A stretch of 64,000 nt of DNA from Kaistia defluvii. GTDB lineage: Bacteria > Pseudomonadota > Alphaproteobacteria > Rhizobiales > Kaistiaceae. The position numbers and the translations under genes are program-made. The stretch is taken from NCBI RefSeq assembly GCF_040548815.1, contig NZ_JBEPSM010000002.1, positions 558,001 to 622,000 on the forward strand, written 5' to 3'. Shown piece after piece: positions 1 to 8,983 of the stretch. The notes under the pieces are model-generated. The model searched no databases and was not told where the DNA came from. It worked only from the letters and a program-made list of their open reading frames with translations. The stretch's first letter is position 1; the number at the start of each line of letters is the position of its first letter.

Positions 1-84
1 GTGCTGGGCCGGGCGCTGTCCGGCCTGCTCGAAGGCCATCGCGATCCCGTCATCGCTCCCAAGGGCGAAGGGGCAACGCCATGA
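1..84 (+). CDS. C-terminal end of an unidentified protein (partial)
   Basis: The last 27 codons of a gene that begins outside the window, ending in TGA at 82-84. The stop overlaps the ATG of the next gene as ATGA, so the two are probably co-transcribed and translationally coupled. The visible tail ends KGEGATP and has no recognisable motif. A component of a peptide-uptake operon would fit the following permease, but that is inference from position only. Confidence 0.5.
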   Translation: MLGRALSGLLEGHRDPVIAPKGEGATP

Positions 85-1028
85 TCGGTTTCGTGCTGCG
101 CCGCCTGCTGCAGCTGGCGCCCGTTCTGCTGCTCGCTTCCACCGCCATCTGGGCGATGATCTATGCCGTGCCCGGCGGGCCGATCGGCGCGATCGCCGGC
201 GACAATGCCAGCCCGGAGCAGATCGCCGCCGCCACCGCGCAGTTCGGTCTCGACCGGCCGGTGCTGGTGCAATATGCGGACTGGCTCTGGAACGCGATCC
301 GCGGCGATTTCGGCATCTCGATCCGCGGCCGCGCGCCGGTGCTGCAGCTGATCGGCGAACGCCTGCCGGCGACGCTGCAGCTCGCCTTCGCCGCGACGAT
401 CGTCTCGCTCGTCATCGGCATTCCGGTCGCGATCGCCAGCGCGCTCCGGCCGGGTTCCTGGCTCGACCGCGTGCTGTCGGGCTGGAGCGCGCTGGCGCTC
501 GGTGTGCCGACCTTCTGGCTCGGCATCCTGCTGATCCTGGTCTTCGCGGTCGAATTGCACTGGCTGCCCTCGGCTTCGGCCTATGTGCCGATCTGGGAGA
601 ACCCGATCGGCGCGCTGCGCAATCTGGCTCTGCCGGCGCTGACGCTGGGCATCTATGTCTCGGGCATCCTGGCCCGTTTCCTGCGCGCCTCGCTGGTCAG
701 CGAACTCCGCGCCGACTATGTGAGGACCGCGCGCTCGAAGGGGCTGCCGGAGCGGCAGATCGTCGGCGTGCACATCCTGCGCAATGCGCTGCTGCCCTTC
801 ATCACGATCGTCGGGCTGATGATGGCCAATTTCATCGGCGGCGCGGTGGTAACCGAGGCGGTCTTCACCTATCCCGGCATCGGCCGGCTGCTGATCCAGG
901 CGATCTCGACGCGCGACTACCCGCTGATCCAGGGCTGCATCGTCATCATCCTGGTGCTCTACATCGCGATCAACCTGGCCGTCGACGTGCTCTACGCCTA
1001 TATCGACCCGCGCATCGAGTACCGGTGA
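81..1028 (+). CDS. Peptide/nickel-family ABC transporter permease (DppB type)
   Basis: Inner-membrane permease of the dipeptide/oligopeptide/nickel ABC family, 315 aa, the usual length for DppB homologues. It starts with the typical MIGFVLRRLLQLAPVLLLAS membrane segment and has about six hydrophobic helices. The EAA-type cytoplasmic loop that docks the ATPase is seen around DYVRTARSKGLPERQIVGVHILRNA, and the tail is the family-typical YAYIDPRIEYR. It is the last gene of an operon whose other members lie upstream of the window. No DppC, ATPase or binding protein follows, because the next genes are on the opposite strand. The substrate cannot be told from the permease. Confidence 0.88.
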   Translation: MIGFVLRRLLQLAPVLLLASTAIWAMIYAVPGGPIGAIAGDNASPEQIAAATAQFGLDRPVLVQYADWLWNAIRGDFGISIRGRAPVLQLIGERLPATLQLAFAATIVSLVIGIPVAIASALRPGSWLDRVLSGWSALALGVPTFWLGILLILVFAVELHWLPSASAYVPIWENPIGALRNLALPALTLGIYVSGILARFLRASLVSELRADYVRTARSKGLPERQIVGVHILRNALLPFITIVGLMMANFIGGAVVTEAVFTYPGIGRLLIQAISTRDYPLIQGCIVIILVLYIAINLAVDVLYAYIDPRIEYR

Positions 1029-1062
1029 GGGGAGCTTCAGCGAGCCCGGATGACGGGGGCGC

Positions 1063-1551
1063 TTAACCGACCTTGTGGCCCGGCCAGCCCATCAGCAGCT
1101 TGGCGTCCTTCTCGGCCTCGCGCGCCTTGTCCGGATCCTTGAAGATCCGCGTCACGCATTGCGGCTTGGTGCGGTCGATCACGTCGTAGACCATGTGATA
1201 TCCGGTCTTGTCCATGATCGGGCCGATCCATCCGGCGCAGTGATCGCAATAGCGCTCCATCGGGGCGGCGTCATTGTCCATCACCTTGGAAAGGCTCGGG
1301 CAGACATTCATCCGAAGCTCGAGACGGTCCTCGTTGAAATCGAGGTCCATGTCGCAGTTTTCCTCGATCTTGATGTGCGACCAGTATTCGTACATGCCCG
1401 CCAGCCCCTGCGTCTGGATCAACTCGAGGATGTGGCGTTCCTGGTTTTTCGAGATCGCCAGCCAGTAGGCTTCCAGTGCCTCTTCGCCCTGGCTTTCGAG
1501 GAACTTGAAGATCTCGTTGTAGAACCGCGTGAAGTGGTCGCTGGGGATCAT
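1063..1551 (-). CDS. Small cysteine-containing protein, possibly L-2-amino-thiazoline-4-carboxylate hydrolase-like
   Basis: A 162-aa protein of uncertain function. I chose ATG at 1551 because it forms an ATGA overlap with the stop of the upstream gene at 1548; the longer reading frame would add nine poorly supported residues. The N-terminal half looks helical. The C-terminal half carries a Cys (NVCPS), then YCDHC, then another Cys near the end (KPQCVTRIF). This spacing recalls the ATC hydrolase-like family (PF14196), and the upstream neighbour has the same C...[FY]CD...C pattern, so the two look like diverged paralogues. It is the last gene of a three-gene minus-strand operon led by a NagA-like deacetylase. 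Family assignment is from memory of the pattern and is tentative. Confidence 0.6.
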   Translation of the reverse strand: MIPSDHFTRFYNEIFKFLESQGEEALEAYWLAISKNQERHILELIQTQGLAGMYEYWSHIKIEENCDMDLDFNEDRLELRMNVCPSLSKVMDNDAAPMERYCDHCAGWIGPIMDKTGYHMVYDVIDRTKPQCVTRIFKDPDKAREAEKDAKLLMGWPGHKVG

Positions 1552-2006
1552 GCGCGCCTCGCAATCACCTGCCGGCACGAACCCTCGCCGGTGAGTTCCG
1601 TCGTGATGGCGAAGGGCGAGCCCTCGGCCATGGCTTCGTTGGTGCGGCTGGTCTGGTCGCAGAAATGCGGCGAGACGTGGCCGACGAGGGCCTTCACATG
1701 ATGCCAGGCGGTGCAGCGGCGAACGGTGAGAACGATTTGCGCCTCGCCGATCTCGATATCGTAGTCGGCGCCCTCGCGATCGAAGAAATGGCGCCAGTGG
1801 CGCACCAACTGGCTGGTGTCGCCGGCGATGAGGTCGCTGCGGATGCTGGCGTAAACGTCGCGGCCGACCTTCCTGAAAATCGCGTCCATGGCGTCGACGC
1901 CGAAGCGCTCGACGATGAAGTCGATGGTCGTGTTGGTCGCGCCGTGGAAGTCGAGATGGACGTTGCCATCCTCCTCATAGCGCATCGGACTTTCGTGCGT
2001 CGCCAT
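1548..2006 (-). CDS. Small cysteine-containing protein, paralogous to its downstream neighbour
   Basis: A 152-aa protein. The ATG at 2006 was chosen because it lies two bases after the stop of the NagA-like gene; the longer open frame would overlap that gene heavily. The C-terminal half has Cys in VRRCTAW, then PHFCDQT, then GSCRQVI. This is the same order and similar spacing as in the gene at 1063-1551, and it is reminiscent of the ATC hydrolase-like fold. There is no signal peptide or membrane segment, so it is probably cytoplasmic. Tight coupling on both sides (2-nt gap upstream, ATGA overlap downstream) argues that the three proteins act in one pathway, possibly as a heteromer of the two small ones. 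Function unknown. Confidence 0.6.
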   Translation of the reverse strand: MATHESPMRYEEDGNVHLDFHGATNTTIDFIVERFGVDAMDAIFRKVGRDVYASIRSDLIAGDTSQLVRHWRHFFDREGADYDIEIGEAQIVLTVRRCTAWHHVKALVGHVSPHFCDQTSRTNEAMAEGSPFAITTELTGEGSCRQVIARRA

Positions 2007-2008
2007 GC

Positions 2009-3196
2009 TCAAACGCTCCCATAGAGGCATTCGCCGCCGACATAGGTCGCCTTGACGGCCAGCGTCGCCGGGTCGAGGACGCAGAAATCGGCGCGCTTTC
2101 CGCGCGCGAGGCTGCCGATCTCGCTTTCCATCCCGAGCAGGCGGGCCGGCACCAGGCTGGTCGCATGCGCGGTGCGGACCAGGTCCGCGCCCGAGAAGGC
2201 GAGATAGTTGCGCATTGCCTCGTCCGGCGCCAGCGACGAGCCGCAAAGCCCCCCCTGACTGTCTCGCACCGCCTTGCCGGGCGCGCTGGTGACGACGTAG
2301 CCGGGATAGAATTCGAAGGTCCTGCCCGGCGTGCCGGCATATTTCATGGCATCGGTTTCGAGGAACACGCGATCCGCAGGCAGTTGTGCCAGCAGCTTGA
2401 CCAGTTGCGGATCGACATGGATGCCGTCGCAGATCAGGCCAAGCGCCAGCGTCGGCTCGGCCAGCAGCGCGTCCGTCAGTGACACGACATGCACGCCCAT
2501 ATTGCCCGGCGGATAGGTCGGCATGACATTGTACATGTGCGTGACGGCATCGACGCCCCAGGCGACATAGCGCGGCAAGTCTTCCGGCCGGGCCAAGCTG
2601 TGGCCGAGATGGACCGAAACGCCGGCACGCTTCATCACGCCGATGAAAGCTTCCGCGCCCTCGCGTTCGGGCGCCACGGTGACCGCCTTAAGCATTCCCC
2701 CGGTCGCGGCCAGCATCCGCTCGGCCAGTTCGACGCTGGGGGCGACGATGTTTTCCGGGTTGTGCGCGCCGGGCGAGCCGAAACAGGGCCCTTCGCTATG
2801 CACGCCGAGCGCCCGCGCGCCCTTCGCGTCGCCGCATTGGGCAGCAAGGCGGGAGAGAACGCCTTCCATGCTCGCGGGTGGCAGGCAGGGGATCGCCGGC
2901 AGGAAGCCGGTGACGCCATGGCGCAGCATCACCTGCGAATTGGCGGCGACCGCGCCCGGATCGACGTCGCAATAGAGATGCTCGCCGAAGCCATGCTGCA
3001 GCAGGTCGATCATGCCCGGAAACAGGATCGCCCCCTTGCCGTCGATCCGCTCCCAGTCGTCGCCCACCGGCGTCTCGGCGGTGACGATGCCGGCGATGCG
3101 GTCGTTCTGGACGAGTAGCTCGTTTGGCCGCTGCCCCTCGGGGGTCACGATCGTGACATTCGTCCATCTCTGCTTGACGTGCATCTCGCATTCCAT
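2009..3196 (-). CDS. nagA: N-acetylglucosamine-6-phosphate deacetylase-like amidohydrolase
   Basis: A 395-aa amidohydrolase-superfamily protein resembling NagA, which removes acetate from GlcNAc-6-phosphate. Visible family landmarks are PGMIDLLQHG near the first metal site, VHSEGPCFGSPGAHNPEN (the metal-binding Glu loop), VHLGHSLA and THMYNVM (metal-ligand His positions), and ETDAMKYAG with the catalytic Asp. The first His of the HxH pair is missing (LLQH); this also occurs in single-metal NagA enzymes. Translation may start at ATG 3196 or at ATG 3184, which has a better-placed GGAA. It heads an operon with two small proteins and is divergent from an SDR gene, with a 16-bp near-palindrome between them. 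The exact substrate may not be GlcNAc-6-P, since no sugar kinase, NagB or transporter adjoins it. Confidence 0.82.
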   Translation of the reverse strand: MECEMHVKQRWTNVTIVTPEGQRPNELLVQNDRIAGIVTAETPVGDDWERIDGKGAILFPGMIDLLQHGFGEHLYCDVDPGAVAANSQVMLRHGVTGFLPAIPCLPPASMEGVLSRLAAQCGDAKGARALGVHSEGPCFGSPGAHNPENIVAPSVELAERMLAATGGMLKAVTVAPEREGAEAFIGVMKRAGVSVHLGHSLARPEDLPRYVAWGVDAVTHMYNVMPTYPPGNMGVHVVSLTDALLAEPTLALGLICDGIHVDPQLVKLLAQLPADRVFLETDAMKYAGTPGRTFEFYPGYVVTSAPGKAVRDSQGGLCGSSLAPDEAMRNYLAFSGADLVRTAHATSLVPARLLGMESEIGSLARGKRADFCVLDPATLAVKATYVGGECLYGSV

Positions 3197-3204
3197 CGTT
3201 ATGA

Positions 3205-3220
3205 TGTTATCATGCTAACA
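3205..3220. promoter_or_regulatory. Candidate GntR-type operator between divergent genes
   Basis: TGTTATCATGCTAACA is a 16-bp inverted repeat with one mismatched pair (arms TGTTA/TAACA around CATG). It sits in the 53-bp gap between the NagA-like gene and the divergent SDR gene. It is therefore placed to control both directions. The GntR-type regulator that ends the SDR operon is the obvious candidate ligand; binding is inferred. Confidence 0.55.
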
Positions 3221-3249
3221 AAATAACTTTGCGCGGCAAGGAGAAAGAG

Positions 3250-4011
3250 ATGACGCAGCCCTGCGTTCTGGTAACGGGATCGACCCATGGCATCGGCTAT
3301 GGCATTGCCGAGGCGTTTGCCCGCCAGGGCGCCCGGCTGGTGATCAATTCGCACCTGCCGGACAATGGCGCATTGGCGAAGCTTTCGGCGCTGACCGAGT
3401 GCCATTTCATCCAGTCGGATCTCTCGACTACCGCCGGCGCGGTGTCGCTGGTCGAACAGGCGCACGCCAGGCTTGGCCGCCTCGACACGCTGGTCAACAA
3501 TGCCGGCACCTTCCTCGACACGCCCTTCGACGATCTGACCGAGGCGCTGTTCGATCGCACCTTCAATCTCAATGTGAAGGCCTATGTCTTCGCCTCGCAG
3601 GCCTTCGTGCGGCTGCTGGCGCCGGGGCAGGAGGGCGCCAGCATCGTTCTGGTCGGCTCGACCAATTCGGTGACTGCCGAGCGCCACAGCGTTGCCTATG
3701 ATGCCTCGAAGGGGGCAGTGCTGATGCTGGTTCGCTCGCTCGCCGTGTCGCTCGCCGGGCGCGGCGTGCGCGTCAACGGCCTCGGCCCGGGCATCGTCGA
3801 GACCCCGCTGACCCAGCGCGGGCTGGACGTTCCGGGCGTGCGGGCCTCGCTCAACAAACAGATCCCGTTTGGTCGCGTGGGACAACCGGAAGATGTCGGC
3901 GGCGCGGCGGTCTTCCTTGCCTCGCCCGCCGCAGGCTATATCACCGGCCAGATGCTGTTCGTCGATGGCGGCATCCTCGCCATCCAGAAGACATGGGAAC
4001 CGCCGGTTTGA
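3250..4011 (+). CDS. SDR family oxidoreductase
   Basis: A 253-aa classical short-chain dehydrogenase. ATG 3250 follows AAGGAGA at 3238-3244, so the longer TTG start is not needed. The N-terminal Rossmann motif is TGSTHGIG, the NNAG motif is intact, and the active-site Tyr and Lys are in YDASK. The C-terminal IVETPLTQRG and GYITGQMLFVDGG segments are usual for the family. It probably oxidises a sugar alcohol or sugar derivative with NAD(P). It overlaps the start of the following regulator by 19 bp and is divergent from the NagA-like gene, so it likely serves the same amino-sugar-like pathway. Substrate not determinable. Confidence 0.85.
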   Translation: MTQPCVLVTGSTHGIGYGIAEAFARQGARLVINSHLPDNGALAKLSALTECHFIQSDLSTTAGAVSLVEQAHARLGRLDTLVNNAGTFLDTPFDDLTEALFDRTFNLNVKAYVFASQAFVRLLAPGQEGASIVLVGSTNSVTAERHSVAYDASKGAVLMLVRSLAVSLAGRGVRVNGLGPGIVETPLTQRGLDVPGVRASLNKQIPFGRVGQPEDVGGAAVFLASPAAGYITGQMLFVDGGILAIQKTWEPPV

Positions 4012-4997
4012 ACCTCGACGCCTCGCCGCGCCATCTCCAACTCCGCGACTGGCTTTTCCGGCGCTGGAAGACGAGCGGGTTGCAGGCGGGCGACCGCATC
4101 GAATCGCAGAACGAGATCGTCAGGCTCTGCGATTTCTCGCTGATCACGGTCGTGAAGACGCTGAAAGACCTGGAGAGCGAGGGTGTCATCCGCCGCCAGG
4201 TCGGCCGCGGCTCCTTCCTCGTCGCCACGCCCTGGGCCGAGGCGCACCGGCGCATCGGCTTTTTCTACAATCGCGACATCGTCGGCGGCGGCATCTTCGA
4301 CAACGAGTTCTATACGCGGCTGGTGATGGCGTTCGAGAAGGGCGTCGTCTCGGCCGGGCATGAATTCGTCATGGGGAGCTTCACCAATGAGCGGATGCCG
4401 ACCGGCATGTGGGACGCGCTCGACGCCGTGGTGCTGACCGGCTTCACCCGGCAGACGCGGCTGGAGCCATTGAGCGAAACCTCGAGCCAGGTCAGCCTGA
4501 TCGACGCCAGCCTCGACGATCCGCGTTTCCACACCTATCGTCTCGACTATGGCCCGGCTTTCGCGGGCATGTTCGAGGCGCTGGGCACGGAGCGTCGGCG
4601 CTATCTCTATCTCGACTCGACGATCGGCTCGAGGGAACAGGCCGCGAGGCTCAAAGCGTTCCAAGAGGCCCGCGCCAGCGCGGCCGTTCCGCAGGATTTG
4701 CACATCCTCGCCGTGAACCAGGAGACGGATATCGGCAACACCACCGCTCTGGTCGAGGCGATCGAGCGTGGAAAGCCGGATGTGATCTGCGGCCATGTCC
4801 ATCAAAGCTGGCGGCCGCTGATCCGCGGCCTGAGCGAGGCGCGGATCTATCCGTTCCTGCTCGACCAGAAGGGGCCCGGCTTCGTTGTCGACACGGCGAA
4901 CTGGATGGCCGAGGTGCTCCCGACGATCGAGGCCAATCTCGCCGACCGGCAAAGCCCGCCGGCCGTGCACGCGTTCCCGGCGCGGTTTTTGGGGTAG
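3993..4997 (+). CDS. GntR-type transcriptional regulator with LacI-like ligand domain
   Basis: A 334-aa regulator. Residues about 10-80 form a GntR winged helix: LQLRDWLFRRWKTSGL, then DRIESQNEIVRLCDFSLITVVKTLKDLESEGVIRRQVGRGSFLV. The rest resembles a periplasmic-binding-protein sugar-sensing domain, with IGFFYNRDIVGGGIFDNEFYTRL at its start, as in the AraR-like subgroup of GntR proteins. It starts inside the end of the SDR gene, which implies translational coupling and autoregulation of the operon. The palindrome at 3205-3220 is the likely target. The ligand is probably a sugar or amino sugar handled by the flanking genes. Confidence 0.82.
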   Translation: MGTAGLNLDASPRHLQLRDWLFRRWKTSGLQAGDRIESQNEIVRLCDFSLITVVKTLKDLESEGVIRRQVGRGSFLVATPWAEAHRRIGFFYNRDIVGGGIFDNEFYTRLVMAFEKGVVSAGHEFVMGSFTNERMPTGMWDALDAVVLTGFTRQTRLEPLSETSSQVSLIDASLDDPRFHTYRLDYGPAFAGMFEALGTERRRYLYLDSTIGSREQAARLKAFQEARASAAVPQDLHILAVNQETDIGNTTALVEAIERGKPDVICGHVHQSWRPLIRGLSEARIYPFLLDQKGPGFVVDTANWMAEVLPTIEANLADRQSPPAVHAFPARFLG

Positions 4998-5079
4998 GGG
5001 GCTTCTTCACCTCTCCCTGAGGGTCGTTGGTGAAGGGGGGGCGGCCGCCATTCCAGCCCTCCGCCAGCCCCACACTCGG

Positions 5080-5185
5080 CGTCCTCCCGGGCGGAGACCC
5101 GGGATCCATCCAGCCGGGTTGGCTGACGCACGAAACGCCCAACGTCTCAGCTGTATGGATCCTCGCTTTCGCGAGGATGACGGCC
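5080..5185. repeat. Compound palindromic intergenic element
   Basis: Three nested inverted repeats lie in the 213-bp gap between two convergent genes. They are CCCGGG at 5086-5091 with 5098-5103, GGATCCAT at 5102-5109 with ATGGATCC at 5155-5162, and ATCCTCGC at 5159-5166 with GCGAGGAT at 5171-5178 around a TTTC loop. There is no T-tract, so it is not a classical terminator. The layout looks like a dispersed extragenic palindromic element of rhizobial genomes; a second copy is not seen in this window. The rest of the gap shows nothing else. Confidence 0.5.
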
Positions 5186-5210
5186 AGGGTGAGGATATGA
5201 TGGGGGTGGA

Positions 5211-6046
<836 letters not shown>

Positions 6047-6050
<4 letters not shown>

Positions 6051-7033
6051 GCGACCTCCATGGGAACCGTGGCGCCGATCGGGTGCCAGCAGGCGGCGCG
6101 GCGCGGGCCGTCATCGAGCGTCGGTACCTGCGTCATGCACTGCTCAGTCGCGGCGGCGCAGCGCGGGTGGAAGGCGCAGCCGGCGGGCAGGCTGTGCAGC
6201 GGCGGCACCATGCCGGGGATCGAGGCGAGCCTCGAACTGCCATCGAGCGCGATATTGTCCATGGTCGGCTGGGAGTCGAGCAGGCCCTTGGTGTAGTGGT
6301 GGCGCGGATTGCGGAACACGTCCGCAACCGGGCCCATCTCGACAATCCGCCCCGCATACATGACGGCGACGGTGTCGCACATGGCGGCGATGATCGGCAG
6401 GTCATGCGTGATCATGATCAGCGCGGAGCCACGCTCCTGTACGGCGGTGTTGAGCAGGCGCAGCACCTGCTTCTGCACGGTGACGTCGAGCGCCGTGGTC
6501 GGCTCGTCGGCGATGATTAGTTGCGGATAGCAGGCGAGCGCCATGGCGATCATGATGCGCTGGCGCTGGCCGCCGGAAATCTCGTGCGGATAGGCGCGCA
6601 TCAACTGCTCCGGCCGCGGCAGCGACATCTGGCGGAACAGCTCGAGCGTCTGCCGCTCGGCTTCGGTCTTGCCGGCCTTGGTGTGGCGGCGGATGACAGA
6701 GGAGACCTGCTGGCCGATGCGCCGCACCGGGTCGAGCGAGGAGAGCGGGTCCTGGAAAACCATGGAGATTGTGCGCCCGCGCCGGCTGGAGAGTGCCCGG
6801 TCGGATTGCGTGATCAGGTCCACGCCGTCATGCCGGACGCTGCCATTCGCCTGCCAGCCCATCGGCAGCAGGCCCATCAGGGCGAGCGCGGTCAGCGTCT
6901 TGCCCGAGCCGGACTCGCCGACCAGGCCCATGCGGCCGCCGGCGGGCAGCGTGAAGTCGAGGCCGCGCACGGCCGTCAGCGCCGTATTGTGGACGACGAG
7001 ATTGTGGACCTCGATGGCGTTTTCCTGGCTCAT
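6047..7033 (-). CDS. Peptide ABC transporter ATP-binding protein (DppD/OppD type)
   Basis: A 328-aa ATPase. The ATG at 7033 overlaps the stop of the DppC-type gene (7030) as ATGA, so the much longer upstream frame is a shadow. Walker A GESGSGKT is at residues 39-46, the signature is ISGGQRQRIMIAMAL, Walker B is LIIADEP and the H-loop is MITHD. The C-terminal oligopeptide/dipeptide extension is present, with the cysteine cluster CAFHPRCAAATEQCM that in DppD/OppD relatives binds an iron-sulfur cluster. It pairs with the DppF-type ATPase downstream. Confidence 0.92.
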
Positions 7034-7938
7034 GACGCTCTCCGGGCCAGCTTCGGGTCGAGGACGTCGCGCAGGCCGTCGCCGAGCAGGTTGAGGCCGA
7101 GCACCATCAGCACGATGGCGAGGCCCGGCCAGATGGCGAGCGGCGACGAGATGCCGACCTGCTGCTGCGCTTCGTTCAGCATCAGCCCCCAGGAGATCGA
7201 CGGCCGGTGCACGCCGACGCCGAGATAGGAGAGGCCCGCCTCGGTCAGGATGCCGGCGGCGAAATAGAGGGTGAACTGGACGATCATGACGCCGGCGATG
7301 TTGGGCAGCACATGGCGAATGAGCACGAAGATCTTGCCGCGCCCATAGAGCCGGGCGGCGGTGATGAAATCCTCGTTGAGCACGCCGATCGCCGCCGAGC
7401 GGACGACGCGGGTGAAGGACGGCGTGAAGAAGGCCGTCAGCGCCAGGATGGTGGTGAGCGCGCCGGAACCCATGGTGGCGGCCAGCACCAGCGCCGTCAC
7501 CATGCCGGGAATCGACAGCAGGATGTCGGCGCCGCGCGAGATCGCCTCGTCGGCGATCTTGCCAGAGGAGGCGGCGGCGAGCCCCGCGATCAGGCCGAGG
7601 ATCAGGCTCAGCGTCGCGCCACCGGCGCCAACCAGGATCGAAGTCCGCGCGCCGACCATCAGCTGCGCGACGATATCGCGGCCGAGGACGTCTGTGCCGA
7701 GCCAGTGGCCGGGCGTTCCGGCGGGAAGCAGCCGGTTGCGGATCACCGGGATGTTGGGGTTGGACGGAAGGTAGAAGAACGACACCAGCGCCACGGCGAG
7801 AAAGATCGTGGTCAGCACGATGCCGATGAGCAGCGAGGCGTTGCGCGGCAGCTTGCGCCGCTGCCTGCGGGCCGGCGGCGAGGCGGGCACGCCCAGGGGA
7901 GCGGGGTTGGGGAGGTGCGAGGATTTGCTCAGGATCAT
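7030..7938 (-). CDS. Peptide ABC transporter permease (DppC type)
   Basis: A 302-aa inner-membrane permease. ATG 7938 is preceded by GGAGAG, and a proline-rich cytoplasmic lead (PNPAPLGVPASPPARRQRRK) comes before the first helix. The DppC N-terminal signature HWLGTDVLGRDIVAQLMVGARTSI is clear, as is the EAA loop (FITAARLYGRGKIFVLIRHVLPN) and the tail LLGDGLRDVLDPKLARRAS. It follows the DppB-type gene by 11 bp and overlaps the DppD-type gene by 4 bp, and with DppB forms the channel. Confidence 0.92.
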   Translation of the reverse strand: MILSKSSHLPNPAPLGVPASPPARRQRRKLPRNASLLIGIVLTTIFLAVALVSFFYLPSNPNIPVIRNRLLPAGTPGHWLGTDVLGRDIVAQLMVGARTSILVGAGGATLSLILGLIAGLAAASSGKIADEAISRGADILLSIPGMVTALVLAATMGSGALTTILALTAFFTPSFTRVVRSAAIGVLNEDFITAARLYGRGKIFVLIRHVLPNIAGVMIVQFTLYFAAGILTEAGLSYLGVGVHRPSISWGLMLNEAQQQVGISSPLAIWPGLAIVLMVLGLNLLGDGLRDVLDPKLARRAS

Positions 7939-7949
7939 GGGGCTCTCCT

Positions 7950-8897
7950 TCACCGGGTCGCACGGACGCGCGGGTCGAGCAGGCCGTACAGCAGGTCGAC
8001 GATCAGATTGATCGAGATCACGAAGACGACGATCAGCATCACGGTCGACTGAACGACGATGACTTCGCGCGCGGCGACATTGGCGAGCATCATGCGGCTG
8101 AGGCCGGGCAGCGAGAACACGGTCTCGATGATCACCGTGCCGCCGATCAGCTCGGCGATCTGCAGGCCGACAATGGTGACGAGCGGCAGCGCGGCATTTC
8201 GCAGGCCGACCTTCAGCAGCGCTTCGGTGCGCGTCATGCCGACCGCCCGCGCGGTACGCAGATAATCCTGGTTCATCACGTCGAGCACGGCGGAGCGGAC
8301 ATAGCGGATCAGCACGGCGGCCATGATCAGGCCCAGCGACAGCACGGGCAGCACGAGCGAGCGGATTGCGCCCCAGGGGCTCACCGACCAATCCGTCCAG
8401 CCACCGGTCGGCAGCCAGCCGAGGCGGACGCCGAACAGCAGCGACAGCAGGATGCCGGCCCAGAATACCGGGACGGCGACGCCGATCTGGCTGACCAGCG
8501 CGAGCAGGGCGCCGGACGGCGTGCCGACATTGCGCGCGGCATAGGTGCCGACAGGAATGGCGATGAGGAGGCCGAGGACGAGGCCGGAAAAGGCGAGGGG
8601 GATCGACACGGAAAGCCGTGCCGTGACGAGATCGGCGACGCTTTCATTGGTGCGGAAGGAGCGGCCGAGGTCGCCGGAGAGCATGTTGCCGATCCAGTCG
8701 AAATACTGGACGGCCATCGGCCGGTCGAGGCCGTAGGTATGCGCCAGCGCATTGATCGCTTCCGGCGTCGCGCCCTTGCCGAGCACCACGGCGGCGACGT
8801 TGCCGCCGGCGCCGCGGATCAGCAGGAAGATCGCGACCGATGCGATGAAAAGCGCGCCCAGGAAGAACGCCAGTTTGCGCAGAACGTAGATCGCCAT
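7950..8897 (-). CDS. Peptide ABC transporter permease (DppB type)
   Basis: A 315-aa inner-membrane permease with the N-terminal YVLRKLAFFLGALFIASVA helix, the family motif YGLDRPMAVQYFDWIGNMLSGDLG, and the EAA loop DYLRTARAVGMTRTEALLKVGLRNAALP. The end reads DLLYGLLDPRVRATR. It has the same length as the permease at 81-1028, but the two differ through most of their sequence, so they belong to separate transporters. It is second in the operon, 86 bp after the binding-protein gene, with a strong hairpin in that gap. Confidence 0.92.
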   Translation of the reverse strand: MAIYVLRKLAFFLGALFIASVAIFLLIRGAGGNVAAVVLGKGATPEAINALAHTYGLDRPMAVQYFDWIGNMLSGDLGRSFRTNESVADLVTARLSVSIPLAFSGLVLGLLIAIPVGTYAARNVGTPSGALLALVSQIGVAVPVFWAGILLSLLFGVRLGWLPTGGWTDWSVSPWGAIRSLVLPVLSLGLIMAAVLIRYVRSAVLDVMNQDYLRTARAVGMTRTEALLKVGLRNAALPLVTIVGLQIAELIGGTVIIETVFSLPGLSRMMLANVAAREVIVVQSTVMLIVVFVISINLIVDLLYGLLDPRVRATR

Positions 8898-8934
8898 TCA
8901 ACTTTCCCAGGAAGAGGCCTTGCAGGCGGGTGTG

Positions 8935-8966
8935 ACCGCCGCCGGCCCCGATGGGCTGGCGGCGGT
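8935..8966. repeat. GC-rich stem-loop between binding-protein and permease genes
   Basis: ACCGCCGCC at 8935-8943 pairs with GGCGGCGGT at 8958-8966. The stem continues inward with GCCC/GGGC around a 4-nt loop. It lies between the binding-protein stop (8984) and the permease start (8897), where it could protect the upstream mRNA from 3' decay or attenuate the downstream genes. Confidence 0.55.
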
Positions 8967-8983
8967 CCGATCGCGGGAGGCGA

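Noticed and set aside
1694..2340. Overlapping minus-strand frames around the small cysteine proteins
   Set aside because: They are alternative frames of the two small genes and the nagA-like gene, with Ser/Arg/Ala-rich translations and no coupling signals.
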